Below, piece by piece: positions 35,533 through 46,508 of a stretch of 64,000 bases of DNA. Position numbers and translations under genes: made by a program. This stretch comes from Purpureocillium takamizusanense. Lineage: Eukaryota; Ascomycota; Sordariomycetes; Hypocreales; Ophiocordycipitaceae. The stretch lies in contig NC_063073.1 in NCBI RefSeq assembly GCF_022605165.1, positions 1,736,001-1,800,000 of the forward strand, written 5' to 3'. Below the pieces are notes generated by a model. That model made no database searches and was not told where the DNA came from. It worked only from the letters and a program-made list of their open reading frames with translations. Numbering within the stretch: position 1 is the stretch's first letter; every line of letters starts with the position of its first letter.

Positions 35533-36703
35533 TGAGCCTGGCAAGCAGACGGGGTCTGTTCCGTCTCGACCAGCTTTGTTGGATCCGAGTCTACCATGGT
35601 CCTGTTGGTGTACGTACCAGCCGCGATCCGCACGGGGACCGCCCTTTGGATACTGTCTGGACATGAGCCACTACTTGGGTTTTGCACGCCCTCGGACGGC
35701 ATCACTTGAGAGTCTTGTTGGGTTCCGCGGCCTCATCCGTGCCGTTCTCCTTCCATCCGCATGCCGATCCACAGCATGTGGTGGGGGCGGCGGCTACTCG
35801 TTAGGTGTTTGGATATACTAGTACCTCTGTCACCTGTCTTGATAAGTGAGTGGTGTTTGTTTGGTCTTGGGGTCGTTCTCGTCGTCGTCACTACGGGGTA
35901 GTGACGGGACAGATGGGCTGGCGGGCGAAGTCTCTTGTGATGCCTTTATTTTTTTTTTCTTTTCCTGTTCAATTTCTGGACCTGGCTTGCTGGATTTTCT
36001 AGCATTTGGCCCGCCAGCCGCGGAATCAAGGGGAGACAAGGGGGGAGGGGAAGGGTTGCTTCATCTCGTGCGGGCCATGGTCGTCTTTTTTCCCCACATC
36101 GTATGGGTTGGCGCAGATTAAGGTGTACGTATATGGATGGGTGGGAAGGAGGAAAGTAAGAAAAGGGGCGGTGAATTCTTGGCAATTGAAATGAATTGAA
36201 ATGTTTGACATCTCTCTCGCACACTCTCCAACTGCTTCTTCCCGTCGGCCTTCCTCGCGCGTGCTCGCGTTCTGGTATCTGGTATAAATGCTGCCCTCGC
36301 TCGGTCAGCGTGGAGACAGGCGACGCAGCCATCAGTTCCCGCGGGTGACGCGCTGCTTCAAGTTGGGACACTGCGCATTGCTGGGTAGGCAAGACCGTGT
36401 AGGCTTTTACTTTGTAATTAAATATATGAATCTTCTCTGGAGTGCATCCAGACCCAGCAAGGTCGGTCGTAAGCCTGCGCGAGGATGTCTCCATCTCTCT
36501 ATGTCCACCACGCCCTATGAAGTATGCCATAAACCAAAAAAGAGGAGAGGGCCAACCCAGATGCTCGCCACACAAGCAACCGCCCAAAGATCAGCTGTGC
36601 TGTCCAAAACTCCTGCAAACTCCGTATGCTCTACTAAGTAATGATGGATGATAGATGATCTAGTTCGTCATGTGTCATTGCCGTCGTCAGGGTGGGCTCT
36701 TGC
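35533..36703. other. Convergent 3' region between homeobox gene and NAD kinase
   Basis: About 1.17 kb between two converging stops. It contains T-rich tracts (35945-35965), a TATC/ATAG-rich end near 36640-36665 and no convincing coding frame. The 213-codon minus frame (35946-36587) lacks domain features. Confidence 0.55.
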
Positions 36704-38602
36704 TCAAAGGCCCAGCATGCTCATCTGGCGTCTAATGGGGCTCGCGCTCACGCTGCCCTCCTCGCTGGGGTAGTAGGCGCTGTCCGTGTCAATGTCCCAG
36801 CACGTGTCCTCGCCCTCGTCATTGGACGGAACGCCGTCGGCAACCGAGCCTGCGTCGAAGGGCTTCTGGGCTGCGGCGCGGACGTTCCATCGCAGGGTCC
36901 GGCTGACGCTGTCGAACCATTCGGTGTCGGTGCGGGTAACTGTGGGGAATGGGTATTGAGAAGCCGTGATGGTGACATGGTCCCCCTGGCGCAGCTCGAT
37001 GCGCCCTTTTCCGTCGAATGCGCAGTAGGCAGTCGCCCGCGAGTTCCGAGGCACGGCCACGCGAAGGGCCATGGTGTCTGAGAGCACCATTGGCCGGAAG
37101 GACAGGGTATGCGGGCAGATTGGGGTGAGGAGAATTGCCGGGATGTCTGGATGCACGAGCGAGCCCCCCGCCGAAAGAGAATAGGCTGTCGACCCCGTGG
37201 GTGTGGAGAAGATGCAGCCGTCAGCCTGAACCACGGTGAGGAGCTCATCGTCGCCGTACAGCTCCAGGTTCGACACGTATGGCGACGGGCCGCGATCAAT
37301 AACCAGCTCGTTGAGCACCTCAAACTGCTCACCCTCGTCCATCTGATGGCCGCGGGCGTCGTGCCGCCAGACCGTACAGGTAAATCGCATGCGAAGATTA
37401 ATCTTCATGCCGTCATCGCCCATGACGCGAGTGAGGTGCTCCTTGTACTTTTCGAACTCGAACGTCGTCATGAAGCCCAGGCTGCCGAGGCTGAAGGAGA
37501 GGACGGGCGGGACGACTCGCTGAAAGAGCCACGACGTGAAGAGCACGGTGCCGTCGCCTCCGAGTGTGAGGACAAGATCAAACTTGTCGGGCTGGTTCCA
37601 GCACAAGTCTGGGGTCCAGTACTTGAGCATGTGTTCGAACCGCGGATCCTCGGCCACTATGCTCGCCGAGTTGAAGCGCTTCGAGCTGCGCAGCTTGGCA
37701 TCGACATAGACATTGACACCGACATCCGAGCCGTATCGGGGTGTGCGCAGGAGCCACGAGGCAAGCTCGCGGGTAAGGTGGACCAGCTGGTTATCTCGGG
37801 CTTTGGTGACGATCATGACGCTGCGGACTGCACGCTTGATTGGCCGGCGCTGGAGCTGCTTTGAAACCTCGCGGACTCCCGTCGCAGTCTGGACGAGGCG
37901 TGAATGTGACATGGACTCGTCATTCTTGATCTCCTCGAGAACCTTGGCGATGTCGACGGCGTCGTCAAACCTCTGGTGGTAGAAGCAAGGCGACTGCAGC
38001 GCAGTGAGCGCCGTGGTGGGAGTGGACTGTCGCCGGGCCAGGTCCTGCAGCGCATCGGCCAGCATCTGCGACGACGCGGCGGAGCCGGGGGGGACGGCCC
38101 CGTTGTTGCTCTGAGATGCGAGCATGTCGTTGAGGGAGAGCGCCTCTGGCTTGTTATTGCGAGCGACCGAGGCGAGGGCCTTGATGATGGTTTGGCGGGG
38201 AACCGAGTCGTGGGACGGGGCGCTGCGGCGGTGGCCCTGATAAGGCGCGGCGCCAGCGGCTCGTGGATGCGATGGCCAGGCGGAATCCGAGGCCGAGGAG
38301 TAAGTCCCACCTAGAGCGGGAACGGCGGAGGAGGGCGTGCGCGGGTCATCGGCGCTTCTCGTGGCCTTGACCGTGTTGACGCAAAGCCGGGGACCAGAGT
38401 CGGAAGTGCTGGGGCGGTCGGGCGCACTGCTTTTATTATTCGGCTCCAGCGAGGATGGGGTACTAAGAGCTGGGTGGAGAGACGTGGAAGTGGGTGGCGG
38501 AACAGAGGCGCCGGAGGCCATTGCGACAGGCAGCTCTAAAATGAGGGCCCAAGGGGTGAAGCGCGGCGTGGCGGCGAGCCAGGCTGGCAGGGGTAAAGGC
38601 AA
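36704..38602 (-). CDS. NAD kinase (ATP-NAD kinase family)
   Basis: Phosphorylates NAD(H) to NADP(H). Single exon of 632 codons. The first ~200 residues are low-complexity (Ser/Pro/Ala). The conserved part starts near FDDAVDIAKVLEEIKNDESM. The catalytic GGDGT motif lies at about residue 348 (DLVLTLGGDGTVLFTSWLF). The NAD-binding region has DGCIFSTPTGSTAYSLSAGG, then HPDIPAILLTPICPHTLSFRP. The length and architecture are like the UTR1-type cytosolic enzyme of fungi. The first Met gives MPLPLPAWLAATPRFTPWALI, a hydrophobic/basic leader. A second in-frame Met at 38521 (MASGASVPPPTSTS) is an equally likely start, and the two could give differently targeted forms. The C-terminus is acidic, ending RRQMSMLGL. 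Confidence 0.95.
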   Translation of the reverse strand: MPLPLPAWLAATPRFTPWALILELPVAMASGASVPPPTSTSLHPALSTPSSLEPNNKSSAPDRPSTSDSGPRLCVNTVKATRSADDPRTPSSAVPALGGTYSSASDSAWPSHPRAAGAAPYQGHRRSAPSHDSVPRQTIIKALASVARNNKPEALSLNDMLASQSNNGAVPPGSAASSQMLADALQDLARRQSTPTTALTALQSPCFYHQRFDDAVDIAKVLEEIKNDESMSHSRLVQTATGVREVSKQLQRRPIKRAVRSVMIVTKARDNQLVHLTRELASWLLRTPRYGSDVGVNVYVDAKLRSSKRFNSASIVAEDPRFEHMLKYWTPDLCWNQPDKFDLVLTLGGDGTVLFTSWLFQRVVPPVLSFSLGSLGFMTTFEFEKYKEHLTRVMGDDGMKINLRMRFTCTVWRHDARGHQMDEGEQFEVLNELVIDRGPSPYVSNLELYGDDELLTVVQADGCIFSTPTGSTAYSLSAGGSLVHPDIPAILLTPICPHTLSFRPMVLSDTMALRVAVPRNSRATAYCAFDGKGRIELRQGDHVTITASQYPFPTVTRTDTEWFDSVSRTLRWNVRAAAQKPFDAGSVADGVPSNDEGEDTCWDIDTDSAYYPSEEGSVSASPIRRQMSMLGL

Positions 38603-41385
38603 TTAGTGTCCGACCCGACGGCCAGACTGGACGAAGCTCCGAGGAGATGACGAGGCGCCGAACTTTTGGAGGTCGACGGCCGTGCTACGGGCTACACGTG
38701 GTGGATGCAGAACTGACGTCGACCGCAGAGACTGACGTGACCGTCGTGGTGCGTTGTGCTCATAGAGCCGGGGATGACCTTGCTAGATGCTTCCGTGGGC
38801 TTGCGGAAACGAGTGTAACGATTTCGACTCGGCGCAGCAGAGTTGACAAAGTCCAGGCGCTGCCTAGGTTGTACAGGAACACCAAGTCAACAGGTGACGT
38901 CTTGCCAAGTTAAATGCGGCATGTCATGTCATATCATGGCATGGCACGACGAGACCGGGGTTAAGGCTTGACACGGCGGGCTCTCATCGCCCGACGGGCT
39001 GCGAGGACGTCGTCACACCTGGTCGGTCCAGGCGGCGGCTCGCGCGCTCGACGACAAGGGCGAACGGGGGATTGAGGGGGGAGGTGGTATGCTCACCCGC
39101 AGTCCCGTGGTGTTCGCAGCCCCACGCAGGAGAGCTGCCCTCGACAACCGGAATCAGTAATAATCGCAGTCCTGGACGTGGACGATTCGGCAGGCGGAGT
39201 TGGCCCGAGCCGGCGGGGAGGGATCTATCCGTGATTGGCGGCCGGCACCGACGTTGGCGGTGATGACTGATGAGCGCGCGCGCGGCCACAGCAAGCCAAC
39301 GGCACGTGGCGCACCTGCAGCAAACCAATGCCGACGAGAGGCGGGCGCCGCGATGCGACAATGGGGGAAGAGTGAGGCCGTGATTTGTGATGGCTTGGAG
39401 TTGAGAGGGTAGAGGACGGTATGGCCCCTTTGCTTGGTTGACGGGCGGTTTGGGGCTGTCGGTGAGAGGGGGTAGGGGCGAGGGAGGGAGGGAGGGAGCG
39501 GCGACTGGGTGCTCTTGCCACAGGTCGAGAAACTGGCATGTATATGGAAAGAGCTACCAACCAGACTGACACAACCTGGAACCGTCTCTGCTCAAGATGG
39601 AGGGGATGGGAGGGGGAACGACGACAGCAAAAGGCAAAGCGCAGCTTCAAGCCAGCGGACGAGAACGTGAGAGGCAGGGAAAACAACCAAAAAAATAATA
39701 ATAGTCTTTGTCAAGTACCACGGACGATTTCAACAACGGACAGACAGACGCGGTGGGCAAGCCATGCAGCACAGACCAAAATAAAAGAAAAAAGAGAAGC
39801 CAAGAAAGATGATAAAGACGACGACAAGCAAAGCGAGAGAGAGAGAGAGAGAGCTGTCGGGGCACTGCACCGACCAGCTCGAGGCTCACAGCATAAAGTC
39901 AGAAGAACACGCAGCCAGGAAGCCGTCACAACATTCTCGGCATGGAAAGCAGAAGCTCCGGCTTTATTTAGACATCCTTCCGCCCGCTCGGCGACGGCCC
40001 GTCAGATAGTTACCGACTAGGTACTAATGCAAGCAGTACGTAGTTAGTTGCATCGAATGACATCTGACAAGAGACGCCTGTTTGAGGTCTCGTTTTCACC
40101 AGGCCGAGGGAGACCAGGATGGTTGATGATCGGGAGCCCCTCCCACGGCGCAGGCAGGTATTCGTAGGCAGGCTCTCCACTCCCACTCAGCGGGCCGCTG
40201 CGTCTCGCAGTAGCCGCCGCCGCCGCCGCCGCCGCCACCATCTTGCTGCACACCACACGAGGGCACACGTATACTATGTGGTGATATCGAAAAGACTTCC
40301 CAGCATGGAGGAGGGGGGACCGGAAAAAGCCATCTCAGCTTGGCGGGCGGCGGTGCAGTTGGCCGTATCGGGGCGCTCTTCTGGCCACCTGAGACGTGAG
40401 TCGTCTCTTTTGGCTCGACGCATCCCCGGCTCATCCCCGCTCGCCCCTTGACAGCATCCACACGCTGGCGACGCGTCCGACAGAAGGTCCGCAATATCAT
40501 ACAACATGTGTCAAAATCGACTCGCCGTCGCCCGTTCGTGAGACGCTGATGGCCACAGGAGACGGTGCTCTTTGGTGCCGCGTCTTGGGCGTCGCACCTT
40601 GACATTAGCCGAACTATTGCACCCAAGTACATACAGCACAGTAAAAAAGTACAAGCAGGAGAGCCCGGTGTCCCGCGGGCCCCTTCTCCTGATTCTTGGT
40701 ATAGAGCATAGTCCGTTTGGCTGGCTTGACCTCTTGCATCGACCTGGCTGTTGGCGATCCGGCCAGTGCCGCCCGGCAAGCACCCGCGCCTCCCAATATA
40801 CTTGTGCTCCGCAGTACTGCATGGGACCAGACCCGGTGGTGCTGGTCCCTCACCTGCAACATACAGACGACGACTATGTGCGAAGCCGCGCACGGCCACC
40901 CGACTCGGCACATCGAGCCAAATCGTCGGTTCGTGCAGTCGTCTCTTTTCGTTAGGACTGCTCCCGCTGGTGAAATCTCCGAGGCGTTGTGTAACACGCT
41001 TGGGGTCAGTCCTGACGTCGAGATGAAACCGAGGCACCCCGCCACTCGCTCCCCTCCTGTATCCTCCCTATCACAACAAGCGCCGCAGTCTTTCCACTAG
41101 CATTTGCGAGCTTGGGTTGTATGGGAGCCACGCATCGATCTTGTTCATGTGTTTTGATCGACCATTCGCGGGCCTAGCTCCCGCCTTGCACTGCCTTGAT
41201 TGAAGGTGCGAGGCTGCGACCGTCCCTCCCACACACTTCGCATAGCCTGATTGATCTTGGGAGCCCTGCAGGTGTGGCACAAGCTTACCATACGCGCGCG
41301 CTCGCTCCATTCCCGCCATCATGCGTAGCAGAAATCAGCTGCGAGGACGAGATGTCGGGTTCAAGGGGGTTGCATATGCCCGCAA
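38603..41385. other. Long intergenic region, promoter of NAD kinase
   Basis: About 2.8 kb with a GA-repeat (39834-39852), a run of GCC triplets (about 40212-40236) and GTCATGTC/ATCATGGC-type direct repeats near 38920-38945. A minus-strand frame of 313 codons (40096-41037) is open but Cys/Arg/Pro/Gly-rich with a Gly run from the triplet repeat. I judge it to be chance. Confidence 0.55.
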
Positions 41386-42294
41386 TCATTTCCAGTAGAG
41401 GTCTGCTGCAGTCTTGGTCTCCATGACGGATCGGATGAATCGTCGAATGCTTGCCGACCCGGCCATGCCATCTGTCATGACCGTGTCCTGTCCTGAGCTG
41501 CGCCCCTGACAGCATGCCCGCTGTCCAGTTTCCAGAACCTGGTCCCATTCCACGGTGGAGAAGGAGCCGGAGCTTTCAGCCAAGAGAAGCTCGTCGTCAG
41601 CGGTGAAACCGAGGACATGGACTGACTTTGCATTGTCGACCTGTACCATGGTTGGATCCACAACGATGCCAGCCGCGTCGTCTGGTCCGATGGCCAAGGT
41701 CACAGCCGTCGCTATGGTCTTGAGAGGAACCGCGGCGGTAAGGAGACCCAGGATGGCGGCGTGTATCAGGCCTGGGATGATGGCCAAGTTCTGCGCTGGA
41801 TGGTGAGTGGGAGCCGCTACATGTTTGGGTAGAGTAGGGCAGGGCAGGGCAGGGCAGGGCAGGAGGCGGCGAGCTCACCAGCTGTGCTTGGAGAATCTTT
41901 GCGTTCACGTACGCGTTCTCCGGCATCTCCATGACCTGCAAGGTGATTTGAATCATGCAACGGGGAAAGTTGCGCACGGGGATAAGCTGGCGAAGAGTAG
42001 GTTGGAGCAGCGACTCCAGCTGTCGCTCGGCGGTCCCTAGGTACTCGTGTCAGAGACTCCAATTGTGCGCGCAGGGTGCTCGACCCGATGAAACCGAGTC
42101 ATACCTCCGACGCCAGCGGCGGGCCGCACGACGACATCGACGAGGGCCTCAAAGGCGTTTTCATCCCGCCGGGGAGCCTCGACCGGTCCGTTGACCGCGG
42201 CGGTCACGGTGAAGCCGCAGCATGAGAAAGTCGCCGAGCCGTCCGCCTTGGGCAGGTGAGACAGTTGCGCGACGGGCTCAGCAGTGAGGGCCAT
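41386..42294 (-). CDS. RRP46: Exosome complex subunit Rrp46
   Basis: RNase PH-fold subunit of the exosome ring, which processes and degrades RNA in nucleus and cytoplasm. Exons: 42294-42105, 42036-41879 and 41790-41386, giving 250 residues, the usual size. It starts MALTAEPVAQLSHLPKADGS, continues SFSCCGFTVTAAVNGPVEAPRRDE (as F-S-C-C then T-A-A-V-N-G-P-VEAPRRDE), where the family has its GPVEV-type strand. The second exon carries RQLESLLQPTLRQLIPV and RCMIQITLQVMEMP. The third begins NLAIIPGLIHAAILGLLTAAVPL and includes DDELLLAESSGSFS. The third position of the family's SNALMLALL helix corresponds to IHAAILGLL. Intron 2 contains five AGGGC units on the plus strand. It is divergent from the PP2A activator. 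Confidence 0.92.
41836..41863. repeat. AGGGC pentanucleotide repeat in RRP46 intron 2
   Basis: Five AGGGC units followed by AGG on the plus strand, inside the intron 41878-41791. The spacing GGG-CA-GGG could form a G-quadruplex in the strand opposite the transcript. The pre-mRNA carries GCCCT repeats. Confidence 0.85.
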
Positions 42295-42768
42295 GTTGAG
42301 TCCTGGGTGTGTGCGTGGCGACGCGCTGTCTGGTGTTGCAATTACTGAGTGTGGACGGTACTGTATCCGATGTCGTTGAAATTTTGCACCTCCAGAACGA
42401 GACATACACAACCAGCTTGAGCTTGTCGCAGACCAGTTGGGAAGTGTGGATGGCTAGGACCACCAGACACTGCCCTGGAGCGTCCCTACCTAGAGCTGGA
42501 GCCCACTGTATTTGCCGCGCTAGCGCACCAGGCCCGACCCTGCCACCCGCACTCGAGGGCTCCTTACAGGGCTGTCGGAGGCTCCCAGGTCACGGTTCCC
42601 TGGATCCACTCGTTTGGGTACGCGGTAATGCTCCAAGTGATGTGACGCAAGCTCAGGTAATCCGTCGCCCCTCCAGCTTCAACGACCAACCTTCGGATGC
42701 TACCTGGACGTCCCGACTCCCGACACCGCACGACACCAACACGTACCAAACCCCAGCAGCTATAATCT
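42295..42768. promoter_or_regulatory. Shared promoter between divergent RRP46 and RRD1
   Basis: 474 bp between outward-facing starts. I see no clear TATA box or coding frame of its own; the long plus-strand frame starting at 42309 is not in the RRD1 frame. Confidence 0.5.
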
Positions 42769-44055
42769 ATGGAATCCAACACATCCGCACCGTCGGTCCC
42801 GTCTTCGGGCACCGCGACCCCCACAATCCCCAACCTCAAGGACCGGCTGCCCAAGCTGGAACCCCGCCGCCGCCGACCGCCTCCCTCGAGCTCCATGCCC
42901 GTTCCCGAGACGCCCGCCCTGCCCTCTCCGCCCGACACCGCCGCCGGCTGGACGTTCCAGGCCCCGACGCGGCGCATTCTATCCCGCCAGGACCACGACG
43001 TATTTCAGTCCTCGCCCGCGGATGCGTTGATCAAGGCCTGGGTGTTTGGGCTGGCCGAGGCCGTCGTCGACACCCCGTGCTCGGCAGTCCAGGACGGTGA
43101 TCTCAGCGACACCGTCAAGGCCATCTTGGCCATACTTGACGAGTGCGAGGAGCTCATAGCCAAGTCTCCTCCGAACGAGCAAGGGGGGTCGCGGTTCGGA
43201 AACAAGGCCTTCCGGGGGTTCCTCGACCTCGCAAAGGATAGGTCAAGCAAGTGGCACCAAGGCTTGAAAGTAGAGGACGAGGGCGCCATCGCCGAAGCAT
43301 CCACATACCTCAACCAGTCGTTTGGCAACCGGAACCGGATAGACTATGGCTCTGGCCACGAGCTCAACTTCATGATGTGGCTCCTCTGTCTCTACCAGCT
43401 CGGCCGTCTGCAACGGACCGACTTCAAAGCCCTCGTTCTGCGGGTCTTTTCTCGTTACCTCGCCCTGATGCGCAACGTCCAAATCACATACTACCTGGAG
43501 CCTGCCGGGTCGCATGGAGTCTGGGGCTTGGACGACTACCAGTTCCTGCCGTTCCTCTTTGGCGCGTCCCAGCTCCTACACCACCCATACATCACGCCCC
43601 GCTCGATACACCAGGAGCTCACCATCGAAGAGTTTGGCCACGACTATTTGTATCTGGGGCAGGTCAGCTTTGTCAACAGCACAAAGACGGTCAAGGGCCT
43701 GCGGTGGCACAGCCCCATGCTCGACGACATCTCGTCGGCCAAGTCGTGGGGCAAAATCGACGGCGGCATGCGCCGCATGTTCGTTTCCGAGGTCCTTGGA
43801 AAATTGCCCGTGATGCAGCACTTCTTGTTCGGCTCCCTGATTCCTGCCGCCGACGGCATGAGCGCGGATGGTGGGGCTGCTGCGGAGGACAGCGACGACG
43901 AGCACGTCGCCCACGATGGTGAGCAAGAGCATGCACACGATGGGACTGGTTGGGGCAACTGCTGCGGCATCAAGGTGCCCAGCAGCATTGCCGCAGCTCA
44001 GGAGATGAAGAAGCACACCAGAGGGGACACTCTGCGTAGGATCCCTTTTGACTGA
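42769..44055 (+). CDS. PP2A activator / PTPA-type prolyl isomerase Rrd1
   Basis: Phosphotyrosyl phosphatase activator, which remodels the PP2A catalytic subunit and has peptidyl-prolyl isomerase activity (family knowledge). Single exon of 428 codons. Residues 1-65 are Pro/Ser/Arg-rich. The PTPA domain runs from about 70 to 360, with FGNRNRIDYGSGHELNFMMW, LLCLYQLGRLQ, the YYLEPAGSHGVWGLDDYQFLPF motif, and YLYLGQVSFVNSTK. It ends MRRMFVSEVLGKLPVMQHFLFG. The C-terminus has an acidic His-rich part and the fungal tail WGNCCGIKVPSSIAAAQEMK. This tail favours the RRD1 over the RRD2 paralogue, with moderate certainty. Confidence 0.95.
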   Translation: MESNTSAPSVPSSGTATPTIPNLKDRLPKLEPRRRRPPPSSSMPVPETPALPSPPDTAAGWTFQAPTRRILSRQDHDVFQSSPADALIKAWVFGLAEAVVDTPCSAVQDGDLSDTVKAILAILDECEELIAKSPPNEQGGSRFGNKAFRGFLDLAKDRSSKWHQGLKVEDEGAIAEASTYLNQSFGNRNRIDYGSGHELNFMMWLLCLYQLGRLQRTDFKALVLRVFSRYLALMRNVQITYYLEPAGSHGVWGLDDYQFLPFLFGASQLLHHPYITPRSIHQELTIEEFGHDYLYLGQVSFVNSTKTVKGLRWHSPMLDDISSAKSWGKIDGGMRRMFVSEVLGKLPVMQHFLFGSLIPAADGMSADGGAAAEDSDDEHVAHDGEQEHAHDGTGWGNCCGIKVPSSIAAAQEMKKHTRGDTLRRIPFD

Positions 44056-44900
44056 TGGTAGTTGGCTGATCGGTGGCCTGGTGGAGCTTGTAAAGTGACC
44101 TCCTCCATGCAATATAACGATACCCAAGATACTACGTACTGCCGAAAGGCGGAGCCCAATGCTCGTGAGAGTACGAACGGACCTTCGGCCCGCGACAGAC
44201 TGAGAAGTGTATCTAGCCTGCGGCGTCAAAGGCTTACCCGTCTTCGCTGCGCAACCCTTCATCAAGCCGCGAGCAAATGACGTGTGCCTCTAACACCCTG
44301 CTTCTGTCTATGACGCTTCGCAATTCATTGGCTCCCGGGGAGGCATAAGCACATGGCATGCATCTTCGTTTATGCGACTTGTGTATTGCCGCAGCGAGGC
44401 TCATGCTGTCTATCTACAATGGTTGCATTTGCAACCCGTGGGCGCTCCAATGTGGCCCCTCTGCGCAGCTTGGTAATAGCCTGCACAACCCCCCGCCAAA
44501 GTCTCGTCCATTCCTCCATAATCTTGCCCAGTGGTACGAGCATGGATCTCGTTCCCGTGAGAGGGTATACGGCAGGCGATCGTGTCTGTAGTAAAGAACA
44601 AAACGCACTTGTGCCACACCATGATCTGTGTCAAAACAACTCGCAACGCCACTCGTAATCATAATTTTCGTTCCAGAGCCTCTCCAAATCGAGGATTGCC
44701 GCCCTTAGAGGTATCTTGCAAACATGTTGCGGTGTGAAGACGCAAAGGTGCGATGCGCGCCGACAACTCCGTTGATGCTGAGATCGATCAAATTACAAAG
44801 AAAAGGCTTGAGGCGCAACATGCTTGCTTATCGTAACGTTCCGCTATTGGTGATAGTCCCCGCGTAGTCCAGATGGATGCGAGCGGGATTACATCGTCTT
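44056..44900. other. Convergent 3' region
   Basis: 845 bp between the stops of the PP2A activator and the serine-rich gene. It is AT-richer than the flanking genes, with no convincing frame, repeat or RNA gene. Confidence 0.5.
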
Positions 44901-46508
44901 TTAAGAGTCCAGTGGCTGCTGCACCGGCATCGGACCGGTCTCGTCGGCAATCGAGACCTGCGCCGGAGGTTGACGAAGACGATTCGCGACGTGAATGTCG
45001 ATGAGCATCTCGACAAGCGCCTCTGCATCCCTGTGCAGCTCTCCCAACTCCTCCTCGGTGAAGGTTCGACCCAGTTTTTCTGTGCCAGTTCTCGGCTTGC
45101 GGTATGCGGCGAACACGATTCCCCGATCAATCCGTTCCGAGAGCAACACTCCCGAGACTGGGCTGTTCTTGCCCGATGAAGACTTGGCGAATTGGCCAGT
45201 GTAGAATGCGCAGGCGTACCCGCGAGCCAGGTCGTGGCTTGACGCCTCCTGGTTGCGATACTCAATCCATCCATCGGAGCGCAAGATGGTAGTGTGAACG
45301 AGGGAAGATATCTGCAGCGGCGACGGAACGTGATGGAGGCCGTGGGCCGCAAGAAGTCGCCCAACCATTGGCTTGGGACCGGTACTGGTTTCCTCGCTTG
45401 CGGTGCCTGATATCCGGGCCGCAACGTTGTCAGGCCATAAATTGACCACGTAGACGAGGTCAAAGTCATAACGGCGAGCAATTCGCGCTGCCTCAAATGC
45501 TGCCACAGCAGCAGGGCGACTTGCACGCGGCGGGCTCAACGTGAGCAGCGAGGATGCCAGAGGCTCTGCAGACGAAATAGAGAGGTCCATTGGCGGCAGC
45601 GCTGGCTCATTGGAGTTCTCCACGGGCGGGATAACAGGGCTCTCGGGCGTCGACTCGGCGATGTCGTCGTCGCTCAGGTTAAAAAACTCATTGCAATCGG
45701 GCTCGCGCAGTGTCGAGCTGCAGAATGAGATTTGTGCCGACGGTGCGATACTCGACTGACTGTACGATCTGTGAAGAGATGCCTGGTCGAAGTCATTCCC
45801 TGGCTTGTTTGCCTTGAATCGACATTGGTCCACGCTATCCACCTGTCTCGGTCTCTGGAGATGCGACTCCCGCGTAGGGCTGACTTCCGGAGACTCTTGG
45901 GGAGTGGGAGGCGGCATCCGACGAGGCACCTCTGGCAATGGTTTGGTCCGCAGGCTCTGCATGCAAGAGTCGTTGTCCTCGGGGTCCGAGGCCGGAGGAG
46001 TATCCAGCCTGTCGTGAGGGATAGTCACTTGAAGCGGCGACCGGCATCGAGGGCTTGGGAGCTGAGGAGCTTCCGACGAAGCTCTAGGCAACGCGAAAGA
46101 GACCGGAGAGGCATCACCTTTGCGGCTTGGAGACTTGGGAAACTGGAACTGGCGGAGGCCCGTAACAATGCGCTGATCGGGCTGTCCTGGCTTGGTGAAC
46201 GATGGCGAGCGGCCAAGCCTGTGGTGGTGTTGGAGTGAACCATCTGTTGAACCGGGCTTGTTGACGTAAGACGGCTGCGTGCGATGCGTTGTGCCAATGT
46301 CGGGCACAGAAGGCGAGCGACCAGATACCTGGCGAAGACGGACTTCGTCACGGGCGGCCATCCGGGAGGCTTTTGGCCTGATAAAAGACGGGGAAGGAAA
46401 CTGAGGCTCCGAAGGTTGCACCACTGGGCTGGCCCGTTCGCTCGAGGTAGGCGAAGCCTTGCGTTTGTAGGTGAAGAGCCGCTCAAGGCGGTCCAGACCG
46501 TTGGCCAT
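44901..46508 (-). CDS. Serine/proline-rich protein of unknown function
   Basis: Single frame of 535 codons. I do not recognise the family. Residues 1-330 are disordered, Ser/Pro-rich, with repeated SPS/SPP phosphorylation-like motifs. From about residue 340 the sequence becomes globular: AVAAFEAARIARRYDFDLVYVVNLWPD, then GRLLAAHGLHHVPSPLQI, GYACAFYTGQFA, GIVFAAYRKP. A predicted helix at the end carries FTEEELGELHRDAEALVEMLIDIHVANR. The spacing of this C-terminal part is reminiscent of a GAF-like sensory domain, but that is a guess from pattern only. No membrane segment or signal peptide is present. Codon use (C-rich third positions) supports a real gene. Confidence 0.75.
   Translation of the reverse strand: MANGLDRLERLFTYKRKASPTSSERASPVVQPSEPQFPSPSFIRPKASRMAARDEVRLRQVSGRSPSVPDIGTTHRTQPSYVNKPGSTDGSLQHHHRLGRSPSFTKPGQPDQRIVTGLRQFQFPKSPSRKGDASPVSFALPRASSEAPQLPSPRCRSPLQVTIPHDRLDTPPASDPEDNDSCMQSLRTKPLPEVPRRMPPPTPQESPEVSPTRESHLQRPRQVDSVDQCRFKANKPGNDFDQASLHRSYSQSSIAPSAQISFCSSTLREPDCNEFFNLSDDDIAESTPESPVIPPVENSNEPALPPMDLSISSAEPLASSLLTLSPPRASRPAAVAAFEAARIARRYDFDLVYVVNLWPDNVAARISGTASEETSTGPKPMVGRLLAAHGLHHVPSPLQISSLVHTTILRSDGWIEYRNQEASSHDLARGYACAFYTGQFAKSSSGKNSPVSGVLLSERIDRGIVFAAYRKPRTGTEKLGRTFTEEELGELHRDAEALVEMLIDIHVANRLRQPPAQVSIADETGPMPVQQPLDS

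Noticed and set aside
40096..41037. Minus-strand frame of 313 codons
   Set aside because: Cys/Arg/Gly/Pro-rich with a Gly run from a GCC triplet repeat, no domain, no codon bias. A frame this long is within reach of chance over the window.
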